Part shown: positions 30,277-40,587 of the stretch, one piece after another
Numbering within the stretch: the first letter of the stretch is position 1
How the letters are laid out: every line of letters begins with the position of its first letter
DNA from: Phymatolithon calcareum
Taxonomy: Eukaryota; Rhodophyta; Florideophyceae; Hapalidiales
Direction: 5' to 3'
Assembly (NCBI GenBank): GCA_977006965.1
Contig: OZ345375.1
Location: 310,001 to 374,000, forward strand
DNA: 64,000 nucleotides
Notes under the pieces: generated by a model
Databases searched by the model: none
What the model was told of the DNA's origin: nothing
Seen by the model: the letters and a program-made list of their open reading frames with translations, nothing else
Translations under genes and position numbers: made by a program

Positions 30277-32391
30277 TTATGCGTTGTTGCAGAGAAAGTT
30301 TCCATTATCAACGAAGCGGGAGATGAAGTGATGGAGGCCGGCAAATTCTTGGAGTTGAAGCAGCGGGATGGGCCTTCCTTTCTTATCTTCCATTTCCTTT
30401 ATCATCTCCCTGAACTTTTGAATCTTGGAGTCTCGGGGCCTGCACTCAATGTTGTCGAGGTCCCTAGTATCGTAGACTGCCCCTATTGATGAGAACTGCT
30501 GTGAGAATGGCTGATTTGCTTCAGGTTTCTCGCTTAGAGGAACTTCGTAGACATCTTCCAGAACTCTCCTTATTCCATCTCTCGCGTCTTGTGCCGCTAT
30601 CTCGCCAATGACAAAAATAGTGATATCATCCTGGAATGTGGTCAACACCACGACGCCATATTGCCTCGGATCATCCGGGAATTTTTCACACCGTCCTCGC
30701 CTCCATTCTTCTAGCTTTCTCAACTCTTCCAATTGCCGTATGTTGATGTGTTTGTCGCGTGACAAACCCCATTCCTCTTCCCGTGCTGTTCTCTCGATTA
30801 GTTCTGCTACTAGAAACGTTACTCTTTGTGCAGAGTGTGCAGATGAGGAGCGCCCCATTTGCATGCGATGGTCTTCTCGGAATCCGCCCAGCGCATAGAC
30901 GACGGTTTTCCACTTTTCGCTGTCGCAGGTGGCCAACTGCCGGAACCATTTTTTGAGGTCTATCGTGGTGCCCATGAGCTTCATGCCGGCATGCCTCGCG
31001 CCATCCGCCAAAATAGCAAGCACCTCATTGTTTGCTTCGATAGATCCCCATTCGAATTCCAAATAGTGTGGCAGGCGAGTGTTCGCGTTGGATGACACTG
31101 GCATCCAGTTTTCTTCCCCAATCTTGACAGAACTCGCGTGAGTGCCGTCCGCTGGCCAGCTCGCGTTCCACACCAAACGCAAGGAACCGTCACCTTTTTC
31201 CTCTACGCTACCGGGTGCGACTTGGAATGGCACGGACGGGGGGTGGTCGTGTGCTTTTCCAATCCCTCCTCTGTTTACCTCATCTTCCACAACGTTGTTG
31301 AATTTTCTTCCCGCATCCCAAGCCTTTTTCTGGTGCGGTGAAAAGGTGCAAACCGGGGGAGTGCTAGGTGAATAGTCATAGAATCCCCACTTCAGGAATG
31401 CTAAAAGCTCCCTGTCAGGCCATCCGATCTCGATTCCGTCTTCTCTGAGTTTTTGTGCATTGAATCCCCAGTTATGTCGTGCCGCAGGTTTCGCCACTCG
31501 AATTTTTGGCACATTTTCTTCTGTTAGGTCCAGTGTGAATCCGGCCTTCAAAACTTTGATGACCAATGGATTGTATTCGTCGAGGCCGATGCGGACCTCC
31601 GAGTGTGGCTTCCCGAGTATAGCTCTTCTCCTGTGTGTCGAGTTTTTGGTTCTCTCCTGTTCATCATCTCTGTCCATTCGGCTTCTGGCAGCCTCAAGAC
31701 GGCTAATTGCAGCCTCCGTGAAGCAGTGCCTCCATGAGGGAAGATTATCTTCGATTTCCTTAGCCAGTTCACGCGGGACGGGTAGCGGGTTTCTGGGGTT
31801 CGGTGTCAACAGGGCTTGTGGCCCGGAAGGTAGCTTCCTGTCCCGAGGGTGTACTCCGTTTGCCTCTTCGAGTGGCACGAGAAAGTATCCTCCCCGTCGA
31901 TATCTTCTCGTAGGGTATCGCCGTACACGTGCCGTGAGGTTTCCGTCCACTAGCGAAACCGTGCGCCAAGTTAGAGTTACTGTATCAAGATTAACTTGGG
32001 ACTTTGCCCCTCGTGCATTTCGGAGGTTGTCGTCTTCATTTTCTGTGTCGTATTCCTGGAAGGCATCCAAGCCAGGATCAGTTGCCTCTCGAGCCTGCTT
32101 ACCCTGATCCCATTCGATGTTCTCTAGTTTTGTGTCCCGCGGGACGCTGGCGTGTGTTTCAGTGATTCGTATGCCAATTGATAGTGCGGTTCCACCTTCT
32201 GAATGTGTATTTCGCCCCTCAGTATTTGGCACTGTATCTTGCAATAGGTTCTCCGTTGCTTCTCTACAATTTGCCAAGGGTTTCATTTCTGTTTGAGTCT
32301 CTTCTTTGTTCTCGAGAAGTTTTTGTCCTTGCGGCAGCGCCGCGTCCTCCACAGGCGCTCCACGGTCACCTGACCGCTTGCGCTCGGTTAG
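30277..32391 (-). CDS. reverse transcriptase of DIRS-like element
   Basis: The frame opens immediately after the gag-like TGA, in the same register; no ATG precedes conserved sequence, so TGA readthrough or reinitiation is implied. The RT motifs are TTIDLKKWFRQL (motif A Asp), MQMGRSSSAHSAQRVTFLV (motif B region) and TTFQDDITIF (motif C; FQDD in place of YxDD). The C-terminal thumb LLQLQEFAGLHHFISRF is typical of DIRS elements. An N-terminal ~300-residue region has no assigned domain. The frame ends with TAA just before RNase H. Confidence 0.8.
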   Translation of the reverse strand, partial: LTERKRSGDRGAPVEDAALPQGQKLLENKEETQTEMKPLANCREATENLLQDTVPNTEGRNTHSEGGTALSIGIRITETHASVPRDTKLENIEWDQGKQAREATDPGLDAFQEYDTENEDDNLRNARGAKSQVNLDTVTLTWRTVSLVDGNLTARVRRYPTRRYRRGGYFLVPLEEANGVHPRDRKLPSGPQALLTPNPRNPLPVPRELAKEIEDNLPSWRHCFTEAAISRLEAARSRMDRDDEQERTKNSTHRRRAILGKPHSEVRIGLDEYNPLVIKVLKAGFTLDLTEENVPKIRVAKPAARHNWGFNAQKLREDGIEIGWPDRELLAFLKWGFYDYSPSTPPVCTFSPHQKKAWDAGRKFNNVVEDEVNRGGIGKAHDHPPSVPFQVAPGSVEEKGDGSLRLVWNASWPADGTHASSVKIGEENWMPVSSNANTRLPHYLEFEWGSIEANNEVLAILADGARHAGMKLMGTTIDLKKWFRQLATCDSEKWKTVVYALGGFREDHRMQMGRSSSAHSAQRVTFLVAELIERTAREEEWGLSRDKHINIRQLEELRKLEEWRRGRCEKFPDDPRQYGVVVLTTFQDDITIFVIGEIAAQDARDGIRRVLEDVYEVPLSEKPEANQPFSQQFSSIGAVYDTRDLDNIECRPRDSKIQKFREMIKEMEDKKGRPIPLLQLQEFAGLHHFISRFVDNGNFLCNNA

Positions 32392-34725
32392 TCAACTTCG
32401 TGATGCGACTGGCCTCGCCTGTGTTTTCTGGTAGCGCACTCGCACTCCAGCTGCTTCTCGTGCCTGTTTTGCGATCTCTTGAATGCGTGGTGGCCAGCTC
32501 TCTGGAATATCGCACCATTCCTCTGTCATGCATTCCGCTAGCTTGTGTCCCATGTGGTTGCATTTGAAGCACGGAAGGGCCTGCAGTCTCTGGCGCTTAG
32601 TAGCTGGTCCCTCTCGTCCAGTTTGGGCTCCCTTCGGTGCCGCCGCTGCGACTGAAGCGTTCTGAGACAGTGGCCGCTGTGTGCTGATAGGCGTCGGTAT
32701 CCTCTTCCCTCTTCGTCCCTGCAGCTCGTGTGCTTCCCCGAACTTCCGTTTGTATGACTGGACGCGGCCGTACGCATCCATGCCCTCGGGTTGAGTAAGC
32801 GCTGCCCCGAGCACAGTCTCACCGCTCCTAACGGTTTCTCCCATTCTCGCGCTGTGATATGCTGTCATGCACATGTGCTTTGCAGCCTGCAAGACGTTAT
32901 CAAATACGATTTTTGACCTCGGGCCCCACTGCATAAGGGGTGGAACATCTACTTGTTCATTATTCGCCCTTTTCCGTACGTCTGCGGCGTGTTCCTCCAT
33001 GCGAACAGTAAAGGCACGAAACAAACCTTGCACGCTTGCTTCTCCGCCGTGTTCCATGTATGCGTTCTTGAGGCGCAGACCTAGCTCGATGACTCCAACC
33101 CAAGACAACACCGAGGGGTGATGGAGTTTTCTTGCGGCCAGAGAAACCCCTTCAATAACATCCCACAGCTGTCCGATTGTTTCAACATTGATCCACCTGT
33201 GTTCCCTTTGCTTACGTGTGAGCCGGTCTCGAGTTGCCATTTTCACCGTCGCATATCCTGGCATAGCATTAGAACGATCCTTGAAGGCGAGCCCGCCAAA
33301 AAGCTCATATCTGAATCGGTCGCTCTCTCGGAATCGTAGTGTCAGAAGCTTAGCTATTGCCACCTCTGGAATCAGTCTCAGGGAGTTCTCCTGGTTTAGC
33401 TCCTCAAACATCGTGCTGACAAAGTCCTTCCCGGTAGCAGGGAAGGAGACAATGGAGAGGTCGGGACCGCCAACTTGCAGTGCGTTTAGTGTTTCGCCGG
33501 TGGCCTCTGTCAATAGCCGCACCTTCGAGATGTCTATCTTTGTCGTTTCCTTTCTGCGGAAGTAGCCCTCGAGTTCCGCAGTCTCTCCGTCGTTCAGACG
33601 TGACTCGTCATCTTTCGGTTCTCGGCGGAGAACAAAGGTAGGGTGTGGCAACCCAGCGGTGGGGTCTCTTCCTGTACCCCGGTTCGCGCCCTCTGACGCT
33701 CCTGCCCATAACGCGCGGTGTAGCTCCCGTTCTCGTCGTTGTTCAGTGATCATCGTCATGATTTCATCAAGGTCTCCAAAGCCTGCGGCCAGGCAAAGGT
33801 CATTCCAAGGCCGGCCGCCATCAAGTTGGATTGTTGCTTTTAGCTGTCGGATACGTTTGGCAACGTCATCCATTGTCTTCCAGTCTATTCCAACACTATC
33901 GGCGCTGCCGGTGTCAGTTTCCGCCATTGCCATATCTTTTGCAATGCTTCTAGCTGTCGTAGCAACGACTTCAATCTCTCTGATTTGCTCGATCATTGGG
34001 AGGTCCTCCTCCGGAGGACATTCCCATTGAGCTTCGTCTTTCGCTGACACGCGCAGTTGCAACGCTCGGCAGAGCTGTTCTGGCAAACGTGGCGACCCAA
34101 GCCAGCCTATATCACCTTCTCTACCGTCTTCGTATTGGGCTAGGGATAGGAGTGCGTCGAATTTTTGCACATTAGCTTGCTCCGTGGTTAGCGTTCCGAG
34201 CTTCGCTTGAACATCATTTCGATTGAGAAGGTCTTCCAGCTTCCTGGCTAGTGGACCCAGTGCATTCTCGTTCGTGAACCAGTCAGAATGGACTACACGT
34301 TCAACGAACTGGCTAGGAACAGTCAGAGTTTTTGCCAGGATCCTGTCGATACCAGGAAAAATAATCTGGTCCTGCCGTTGCAGGGTAGTGCCGTCTGCCG
34401 CTGCTTCGGCAAACGGAGGCGCAAAGATGGACTGTTGTTGGAACGGACCGCGGAGAGGGCGCACAGGAAGGTACTTGTGCGTACCTTTTGCAGATGTTTT
34501 CACTTCAACAAATGCACCTTTCCTTCCACGGGGGCGAATTCCTTGCATTTTCCACCCCTTAGCCACCGCTTCGTCGTACGTCACGCTCAAGATAATTCCC
34601 GGGACAGCATCGGGGCGTTCTGCAATGTCGGTGTTTGGATTAGTGGCTATGGCGACTGCGGATTGCATTCCTCTGGCAGCGTCTGTCGCTTCCCTTATAG
34701 CACCTGCGATTCCTGTTGAAGACAT
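32392..34725 (-). CDS. gag-like protein of DIRS-like element
   Basis: 777 aa from the ATG at 34725. A long helical region is followed by a C-terminal CCHC-like zinc knuckle, CFKCNHMGHKLAEC, and a basic tail. Length, first position and knuckle agree with a nucleocapsid-type role in packaging element RNA. It ends in TGA, with RT following in the same register. Confidence 0.75.
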   Translation of the reverse strand: MSSTGIAGAIREATDAARGMQSAVAIATNPNTDIAERPDAVPGIILSVTYDEAVAKGWKMQGIRPRGRKGAFVEVKTSAKGTHKYLPVRPLRGPFQQQSIFAPPFAEAAADGTTLQRQDQIIFPGIDRILAKTLTVPSQFVERVVHSDWFTNENALGPLARKLEDLLNRNDVQAKLGTLTTEQANVQKFDALLSLAQYEDGREGDIGWLGSPRLPEQLCRALQLRVSAKDEAQWECPPEEDLPMIEQIREIEVVATTARSIAKDMAMAETDTGSADSVGIDWKTMDDVAKRIRQLKATIQLDGGRPWNDLCLAAGFGDLDEIMTMITEQRRERELHRALWAGASEGANRGTGRDPTAGLPHPTFVLRREPKDDESRLNDGETAELEGYFRRKETTKIDISKVRLLTEATGETLNALQVGGPDLSIVSFPATGKDFVSTMFEELNQENSLRLIPEVAIAKLLTLRFRESDRFRYELFGGLAFKDRSNAMPGYATVKMATRDRLTRKQREHRWINVETIGQLWDVIEGVSLAARKLHHPSVLSWVGVIELGLRLKNAYMEHGGEASVQGLFRAFTVRMEEHAADVRKRANNEQVDVPPLMQWGPRSKIVFDNVLQAAKHMCMTAYHSARMGETVRSGETVLGAALTQPEGMDAYGRVQSYKRKFGEAHELQGRRGKRIPTPISTQRPLSQNASVAAAAPKGAQTGREGPATKRQRLQALPCFKCNHMGHKLAECMTEEWCDIPESWPPRIQEIAKQAREAAGVRVRYQKTQARPVASRS

Positions 34726-35112
34726 CGCAGCTAGTCGGGAGCAGCGGCGCTGCGGCTCTTTTCGTTCTGTACCGCGTGGAGGGGTTCTAAGGCCTGCAGG
34801 CCCCTGTTACCGTGGCGCGGCTTCGATTCGGACTCCCCGTTTCCCGTCCTTCTTCGTGCACTGTTATTTTGTCGATGGTGTGAGGTCTTTCTTTCCTTAC
34901 TTCACCCGGACGCGAAAAATATAGAGCTTAAATAGGTCTCGCAGAGTTGGGGTTTTCGGTTCAGTCCCCTTCTTCGTAGCGCGACCTGCATGGGCAAATC
35001 TCCTTCAATTGGTTTCGTTTCGCCCAGTTGCCTTTGCTCTCGCGCTTTTCGTTATTTTTATCGCTACCCATAGCGCTCGCTTTCACACTTCATTAAGTGC
35101 CGCTAGTAAGAG

Positions 35113-35421
35113 AAAAATTTTTGTCTGACCCTATTGCGTCCGACGATGGGCATTCGCCGCCCTCGTTGCGAGCTCTTGCAGTCGGTGCCCCTCGCCCTTT
35201 GGCGCACGGGACTCTATATTGGTGCATGACATGTACACGTGTACTGACACTAATTGCGGGACCTACGACAAGGCTAATGGTCAAAATACGGTACGGTCAG
35301 AACTGGGCCTGTGTCCCTTCTCTGACCGGTTTTTTGTTGCGGTGTGCGCGCGATAAAAACGACTGATCAAAACCAACTTTAATTCACCAACCTAGCCAAG
35401 CCGAGATTAAAGCAACATTTA
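35113..35421 (-). repeat. DIRS repeat A1
   Basis: Upstream terminus of the element on the minus strand, identical to A2. It contains TATATTGG and ends ACATTTA at the junction with iGluR copy 5. Confidence 0.9.
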
Positions 35422-36060
35422 CTATTCTTGTGCGATATGAGATCGCCTCAAAGGAAGACTTGCTATAGAAGCTGCTCGATAATTTTTCGCATTCTTTCTG
35501 GTCGCAGTTTTAAAGATAAAACAGCCTTCTACGAATTTTAGTTTATCTGCACAGTGCTATTTTCTTTCATTCAACTTGCGCATATTTCCGCGCTGTATAA
35601 GATAGCCGAAACGGAGAACAGGGATGAGTATATCCAGAAGGAACGGGGCCATGAGAATGAGATTTGGTATGCCGATAAGGCTTTCATCACTGCTCTTGAT
35701 GCACGGAAAAATTCCGGCGATTAATGCTCCGAACATCGTTGGAATGGTACGAGCGGAGGCGACGGTGGGTGATTGATTACATTGGATTATCAGTGAGGAG
35801 GGTAAATAGGGCGCGGAAACGGCAGAACGGTAACGGCGATTTGGAAGGGAAGAAGGGCGATAAGCACGAAGATGGCGATTGTCGAGGGCATGGGTCTACC
35901 CTGGCAAGCTGTTAAGCAACGGCGCACCCGGCCATATGTTGATGGCCTCCGGAGGGCGGTATTTTTCCGAGTGCGGCCAGCTCGCAATTGCAGTTTCGCA
36001 GTGTCACATGTAAGGCAAGAAAGCTGTGATATTGGCCGAAGGGAATAGCTTTAAACAAGA
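35422..36060 (-). pseudogene. iGluR-like copy 5, internally deleted relic
   Basis: 35422-35470 and 35560-35740 match the C-terminal tail and M4 region of copies 2 and 3. About 35745-35920 then matches the N-terminal signal and linker region, so the ectodomain, M1 and M3 are missing. The remaining 3' end lies at about 27355-27380, beyond the DIRS element. It is too degenerate to encode a protein. Confidence 0.6.
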
Positions 36061-37154
36061 AGAAGTATGTGTTTTCATTTAGATTTTCGCTTTGGCGGAC
36101 GCTTTAGAAAGCTTTTGAAGGGCATAGGGTCACGGGCAGTATCTTTCTAGGTTGGTCGTTTGCATCGTAGGGTCCGACATGATTTGGTAGAGTACCAAAA
36201 CCTACCTCTGGACCATAATTGGGCCTCGAGGTGAAAAATATTCCACAGTACTGTCGCGTATACAACGCGAGCGCTGGATAGCAACAGAAACAGGAGCAGC
36301 AGCTCCACCGCGGACACCAGCCGCTACTTTACTTCACTTCAACCTCTTTCGCCAAACCGAGCAGAAGCTCGATAAAGCACAGCAACACCATCCGACCAAC
36401 ACAGATCGATAACACAGCTGTAGAACCAACCCTCTCCCAGGTCCCCTCTTCCTTGTTCTACCGTCCATGGTCCGCACTTAAATACCTTCCACACCCACGG
36501 CACACGGGGAACTGCCCCGGTATCCTTCAGGGGTATGGCAGCGATCGCGTGAGCGCACAGCGACCGCATCAGAGCGACAAACATGTGCTCAAAACATCCC
36601 GTGCGCAACGGAAGCATCAACCGGAAATCCCCTTACGGTACCCAATTCAGGGCCACTGGCGCGCGCGGTCGATATGTGCGCCGCCCATTAATTACTCTCG
36701 CACACGACAGTGAAACTCACGTCGCCATCGCGCCACTGCCGTGGGCGCTAGCACCGCCTCTTGCAACATTCTCCACATCTGCGCCCAATGCTCATCAGAT
36801 CACCGCGCCCAATTCACTGTATCAGTCCTCCTTGCACACCCCAAGCCGTCATTCCCGCATACGCACGGCCGTCCACACGCCACTTCGCGTATGCCACTCG
36901 CATGGGCGCCACGAGAAAATTGTCGAGATAGCAAACGCGGGGAATCACGGTTCGCAACCGTAGTCCATATGAGAGCAATTCCAACAGTTCCACGATTAGA
37001 TTGACCGTTCCCAGGGGATAGTATATATTACTATCCCCTGCCGTTACCCGCTCGATTGGCACGTATGACACCCGCGACAGCCTTGCTAACAGATATCAAG
37101 TTTCTTCTACGCAACAGTACTGTGACGCGCGTAGTCGATGGGCAATGTACTCAT
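36061..37154. other. no gene recognised
   Basis: The GC-rich plus strand has short open frames of biased composition only. Contains one perfect hairpin at 37012-37040 (GGGGATAGTA arms). Confidence 0.4.
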
Positions 37155-37296
37155 TTGTCAACCGGCTGAGGGGGTAGACATCGGCTTCCTCTTGCAACTG
37201 ATTGCTTCTATGTCATCCCTAGGGATGACATAGCAGCTTTGATATGACACTCGTACGAAATCCTTATTTTCCACTTGTTTCTCAGCCGGTTGACAA
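37155..37296. mobile_element. 142-bp MITE-like inverted-repeat unit
   Basis: TTGTCAACCGGCTGAG (37155-37170) is inverted at 37281-37296. At its middle is a perfect 26-nt palindrome (37208-37233, CCCTAGGG centre). No target duplication is seen. Confidence 0.45.
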
Positions 37297-37300
37297 GCGT

Positions 37301-37421
37301 GTTGTGCACCGTACTCTCGGGATGACATTCGCCCTCAGGCCATGATATTCGGACCTCGGCTGCGCCTCGGTTGAAACTCATGCCCTCGGGCTCATGTCAT
37401 TCCTCGCAGCCGGTGCACAAC
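37301..37421. repeat. 121-bp inverted-repeat unit adjoining the MITE
   Basis: GTTGTGCACCG at 37301-37311 is inverted at 37411-37421, with further pairing between CTCGGGATGACAT and ATGTCATTCC inside. It begins only 4 bp after the previous unit. Confidence 0.4.
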
Positions 37422-37627
37422 CCCCACTTGCCGGCCGCAGTCATGGCCTGGCAAGGACTTCGTTGAGTACATAAGGAAAAAGGAGGGACAGATAAAATCG
37501 CACTGACATGCTATCAAAACCCCTGCATGCACAGGGTTCTATGATATCTTCGTTTTAAATTGAGAACTCTGTGTGCCGTGGGCAATACTGTACAGTAGTA
37601 TCTTTCTTTTTCGTTGTCCCATTCTTA

Positions 37628-37935
37628 GACCCGGGAAGTCGCTAAACTCGCCCATGGCGCCATCTTCGCAGAAACGACTCGGGACGTCGCAAACTCCCCC
37701 GCGCGGATCGGCGGGCAGGCCGAGCGAGAGTAAGCCCCAAAGAGATGCACGGCAAGGACGACCCAGGATGTCGCTAAACTCGCCCAAGGCGCTCGGGCGC
37801 AGAAAAGACTGGGGACGTCAGTAACCCCCTCGCGTGGATCGCCGCGCGGCACGACAGACCCGGGAAGTCGCTAAACTCGCCCATGGCGCCATCGGCGCAG
37901 AAACGACTCGGGACGTCGCAAACTCCCATGTGCGT
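37628..37935. repeat. minisatellite, three units of about 100-130 bp
   Basis: Units start at 37628, 37760 and 37857 with GACCCGGGAAGTCGCTAAAC or close variants, followed by CGCCC-ATGGCGC and GGGACGTC. Open frames here are repeat artefacts. Confidence 0.75.
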
Positions 37936-38296
37936 ACCGTCGCTCGTCAAGAGACGGTATACTCTGCGTGGCAATAGAAGCGATATGATTTTCCCCCTCG
38001 AGATCTCTTCTGTGAGACCAGATGTAGGTTTTGGAGTTTTGCTGACTATGTCACTTTTAGCGAAATGGAGCTTTTGGGTTCCGATTGAGTCCTAGTGTCT
38101 CGGCAGAAGTGTTGCCCCAAGCGTCAGCAGATGCATTGGTAACACTATAATAAAAATTTCCTCTTCTTCTTCTTCTTCTTGTCCCATTCTTCCCGGAAAA
38201 AAGAAAATTTGTTTTTATCAAATTTGGATTTCAAAGTATGCATATTATGTAAGCATTGGACACAGGGAAAACGTGAGCTTGACCTGGACTTCTGAC

Positions 38297-40086
38297 CTAC
38301 ACTTTCTCTTTGCAAAAAAGCCGATATATAGTGGCGATACTTCTCGCCAAGTCTTTCTGTTCTTGTGCGGTATGAGTTCGATGCAAAGGAAGGCTTGCAA
38401 TAGTCTGAAGACAAGCGTTCCGTTCCTGTGTCGTTGTTCGCAAAGTTTCGTCGCGCCGATAAGACCACAAAACGGCTTTGTGCGGTGCTTTTACGTTTGC
38501 CATATTCCTTGTATTCAATGCGCGCGTATATTCCCGATGTACGAGATACCCATAGGGGAGTACAAGGATGAGGATCATAACCAGAAATGGAACCACAAGA
38601 ATGAGTAAGGATATGCCAATAATACGATCATCAATGCTCTTGATCAAGGGAGAACATTCCGGCGAGTCCATGCTCCCAACATCGCGCTCGATAAGCTCCT
38701 GGATCTCTCCCTTTTCAAGAGCTTCAGAGATGTCACGGTCGACTTGTCGAGTGAAATTCGGTGGCACAGTGCTGCCATACACCCAGCCAGCACCGAAGGA
38801 ATTCGTTTCCTTCTTAGTGGAGTACAACGTCATATTACTGCACGCAGCTCGTTTCAGTAGATTGTATGCGCCAGTTGTTCTAAATGTCACGACATAGGTC
38901 ACGTTGTCAGCTTTGTTCAGAGCTCGATCGAAGCAAAGTTGTTCACTGTCGCATCTGAACCATGGCCAATTGTCGCCGTATTTCTGGCGAGCCCATGTCA
39001 CGTTTTTGAACACTTTTTGAATGAATACATCTTCTGTTGCTGCATTTTTCTCGACCGAGTAGGACCGCAGATCTTCTTCTGAAAGACCGGAAAGATCCTG
39101 CACAACGGGTGCAGACATCTGGATGAAGAGGAAGTTCGCCACAGCTATTTTGTAAAAGGCAAGGAAAACAATAAACGTGGTGCCGCGGGACATCTGCAGT
39201 AGCCTTCTTGTGCACTTCTGCTTCGAGCTGCTGCTCGGCATAATCTTTTGAACATCATCGTCTCCAGGCATTGTGTCTATCGATTGATGCGCATTCGAAA
39301 CTGCGGTACTGGTGGGTGCTGAGGGAGACGTCCCAATGGTAAAGTTCAAAAAAGATTCTAATGTCAGTGTTTGATGTCCAAACGCAACGAAGGAGAGTAC
39401 AAAAAGAAGTACGTAACTCCCAGCCATACTAGCCAAGAGCACCCAGGCGGACTTGCGAAACGGACGCATGAGACTCCATAGAGGGTATAGGTGAGCTGTG
39501 GGCACCGTTGGGCCGAAAATGGCGAGCTCTTCCTTGACAAAGGATATGGATTGGGAAGTTGTGTCGCGAAGACGATCAGAATTTTCGAGTAGAAGGCCTG
39601 TGAACGCGAACTTGTATTCAGGATACCTTCTACTCTGCTCGGAGATAAAGTTTATAGCAGGGTTAAACAGACAATGATTGCCTCCCCAGACGCACAGAGC
39701 GTCCCGCGCAGCTGTTTGCTGCATGATGTTGAACGCGGTGCCGCTCAGAAACTTGTACTTGGATCTCGGTGCGCTGCATGGAAACACCGCCGTATGACGG
39801 TAGTCAGTCATGTAGGGATCGAGGTTAATATACGGACTTTCCTGCAAGAATAAAAAGCATACTTTTTCTTTGCAAGCAGAGTACTCTTCGGAATGATTAA
39901 AGAATCGGGGTAGGCAACCGTTCGAGCGATTGTCGGTAAGCGGGGGACCGGAGGTGACGGTGTGAGATAGCGTTGACTGGTTTCCGGCGACGCAGGCGCG
40001 AGGGGAGGCGAAAGCGGCACAGCACAGACCGATATGCGGTAGAAGAGAAGAGTACCCAATATGACGGCGGCGCTGGTCGAGGGCAT
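38297..40086 (-). pseudogene. iGluR-like channel copy 3, one frameshift from intact
   Basis: The ATG at 40086 opens the signal segment. A run of three T (39981-39985, four in copy 1) shifts the frame, so the N-terminal frame ends at 39808. The channel frame stays open from upstream of 39847 to 38297: S1 with CFLFLQESPYINLDPYM, M1 (MRPFRKSAWVLLASMAG), M3 (RGTTFIVFLAFYKIAVANF), S2 (APVVQDLSGLSEEDL), M4 (IIGISLLILVVPFLVMIL) and a cytoplasmic tail rich in Arg and Thr ending CKEKV. Apart from the single-base difference it is complete, with the tail that copy 2 lacks. The shift could be real or a homopolymer error. Confidence 0.7.
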
Positions 40087-40253
40087 GGTTATATTCTTGA
40101 CCTGATAGACCCCTGTTTCATGCCATTGAACAACTGTTCGATCAGCCCTCTGTTGATCTCCTGGCGGAACGGCACGCTGCTGGTGCGATCAGCTTACCTT
40201 TGTTGGTCGTGAAGTCGCGTGCCTCAAAGGGAAAATTACAGTTCCATACTGCG

Positions 40254-40284
40254 TGATGAACGCCTCATCATGAGGCGTTCATCA
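40254..40284. repeat. perfect 31-nt palindrome, absent from paralogue
   Basis: Arms TGATGAACGCCTCAT and its inverse around one base. Copy 1 has only one arm-like stretch at this place. Confidence 0.9.
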
Positions 40285-40493
40285 AGAGTGGGTCATGCTT
40301 CCGAGCATCATCGCATGAGTTGCCCCACGCATAAGAAATAAATTAGGAAGTTTTAAATGCAAATCAGGATTTCTTCTTCTCGTAGAACAGTATCAACAGG
40401 CGATATCATGAATTCAGCAGGAAACAATGCGAACAACAATCACGCAATCAGAAAATGATTGACCTTCTGATTGGGCAATTCTTTGAGGCTTTA

Positions 40494-40587
40494 TGGCACA
40501 GTCCTAATCCTGTCTGACAGGATTAGGACTGTGCCAGATTCCTCACCACATAGTTTATGACAGTCATAAACTATGTGGTGAGGAATC
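40494..40587. repeat. two adjacent perfect palindromes, absent from paralogue
   Basis: First 40494-40536: 21-bp arms starting TGGCACAGTCC around one base. Second 40537-40587: 24-bp arms starting GATTCCTCACC around CAG. In copy 1 (about 793-833) the same outer sequences are joined directly, without the inverted halves. Confidence 0.95.

Larger units (their letters stand above)
27381..35421 (-). mobile_element. DIRS-order tyrosine-recombinase retrotransposon (PAT/Ngaro-type)
   Basis: About 8.0 kb, read on the minus strand: repeat A1, gag-like ORF, RT, RNase H, tyrosine recombinase, then B1-A2-B2. The repeats are split direct repeats as in PAT and Ngaro elements, not the inverted repeats of DIRS-1. 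All coding parts lie in one register separated by single stops. No target duplication flanks it, as expected for recombinase-mediated integration. It is inserted in the 3' end of an iGluR-like gene, with TTT at the junction. Confidence 0.9.

Noticed and set aside
37573-37935. Overlapping frames across 37539-37974 on both strands
   Set aside because: They follow the three-unit minisatellite and repeat the same short peptides.
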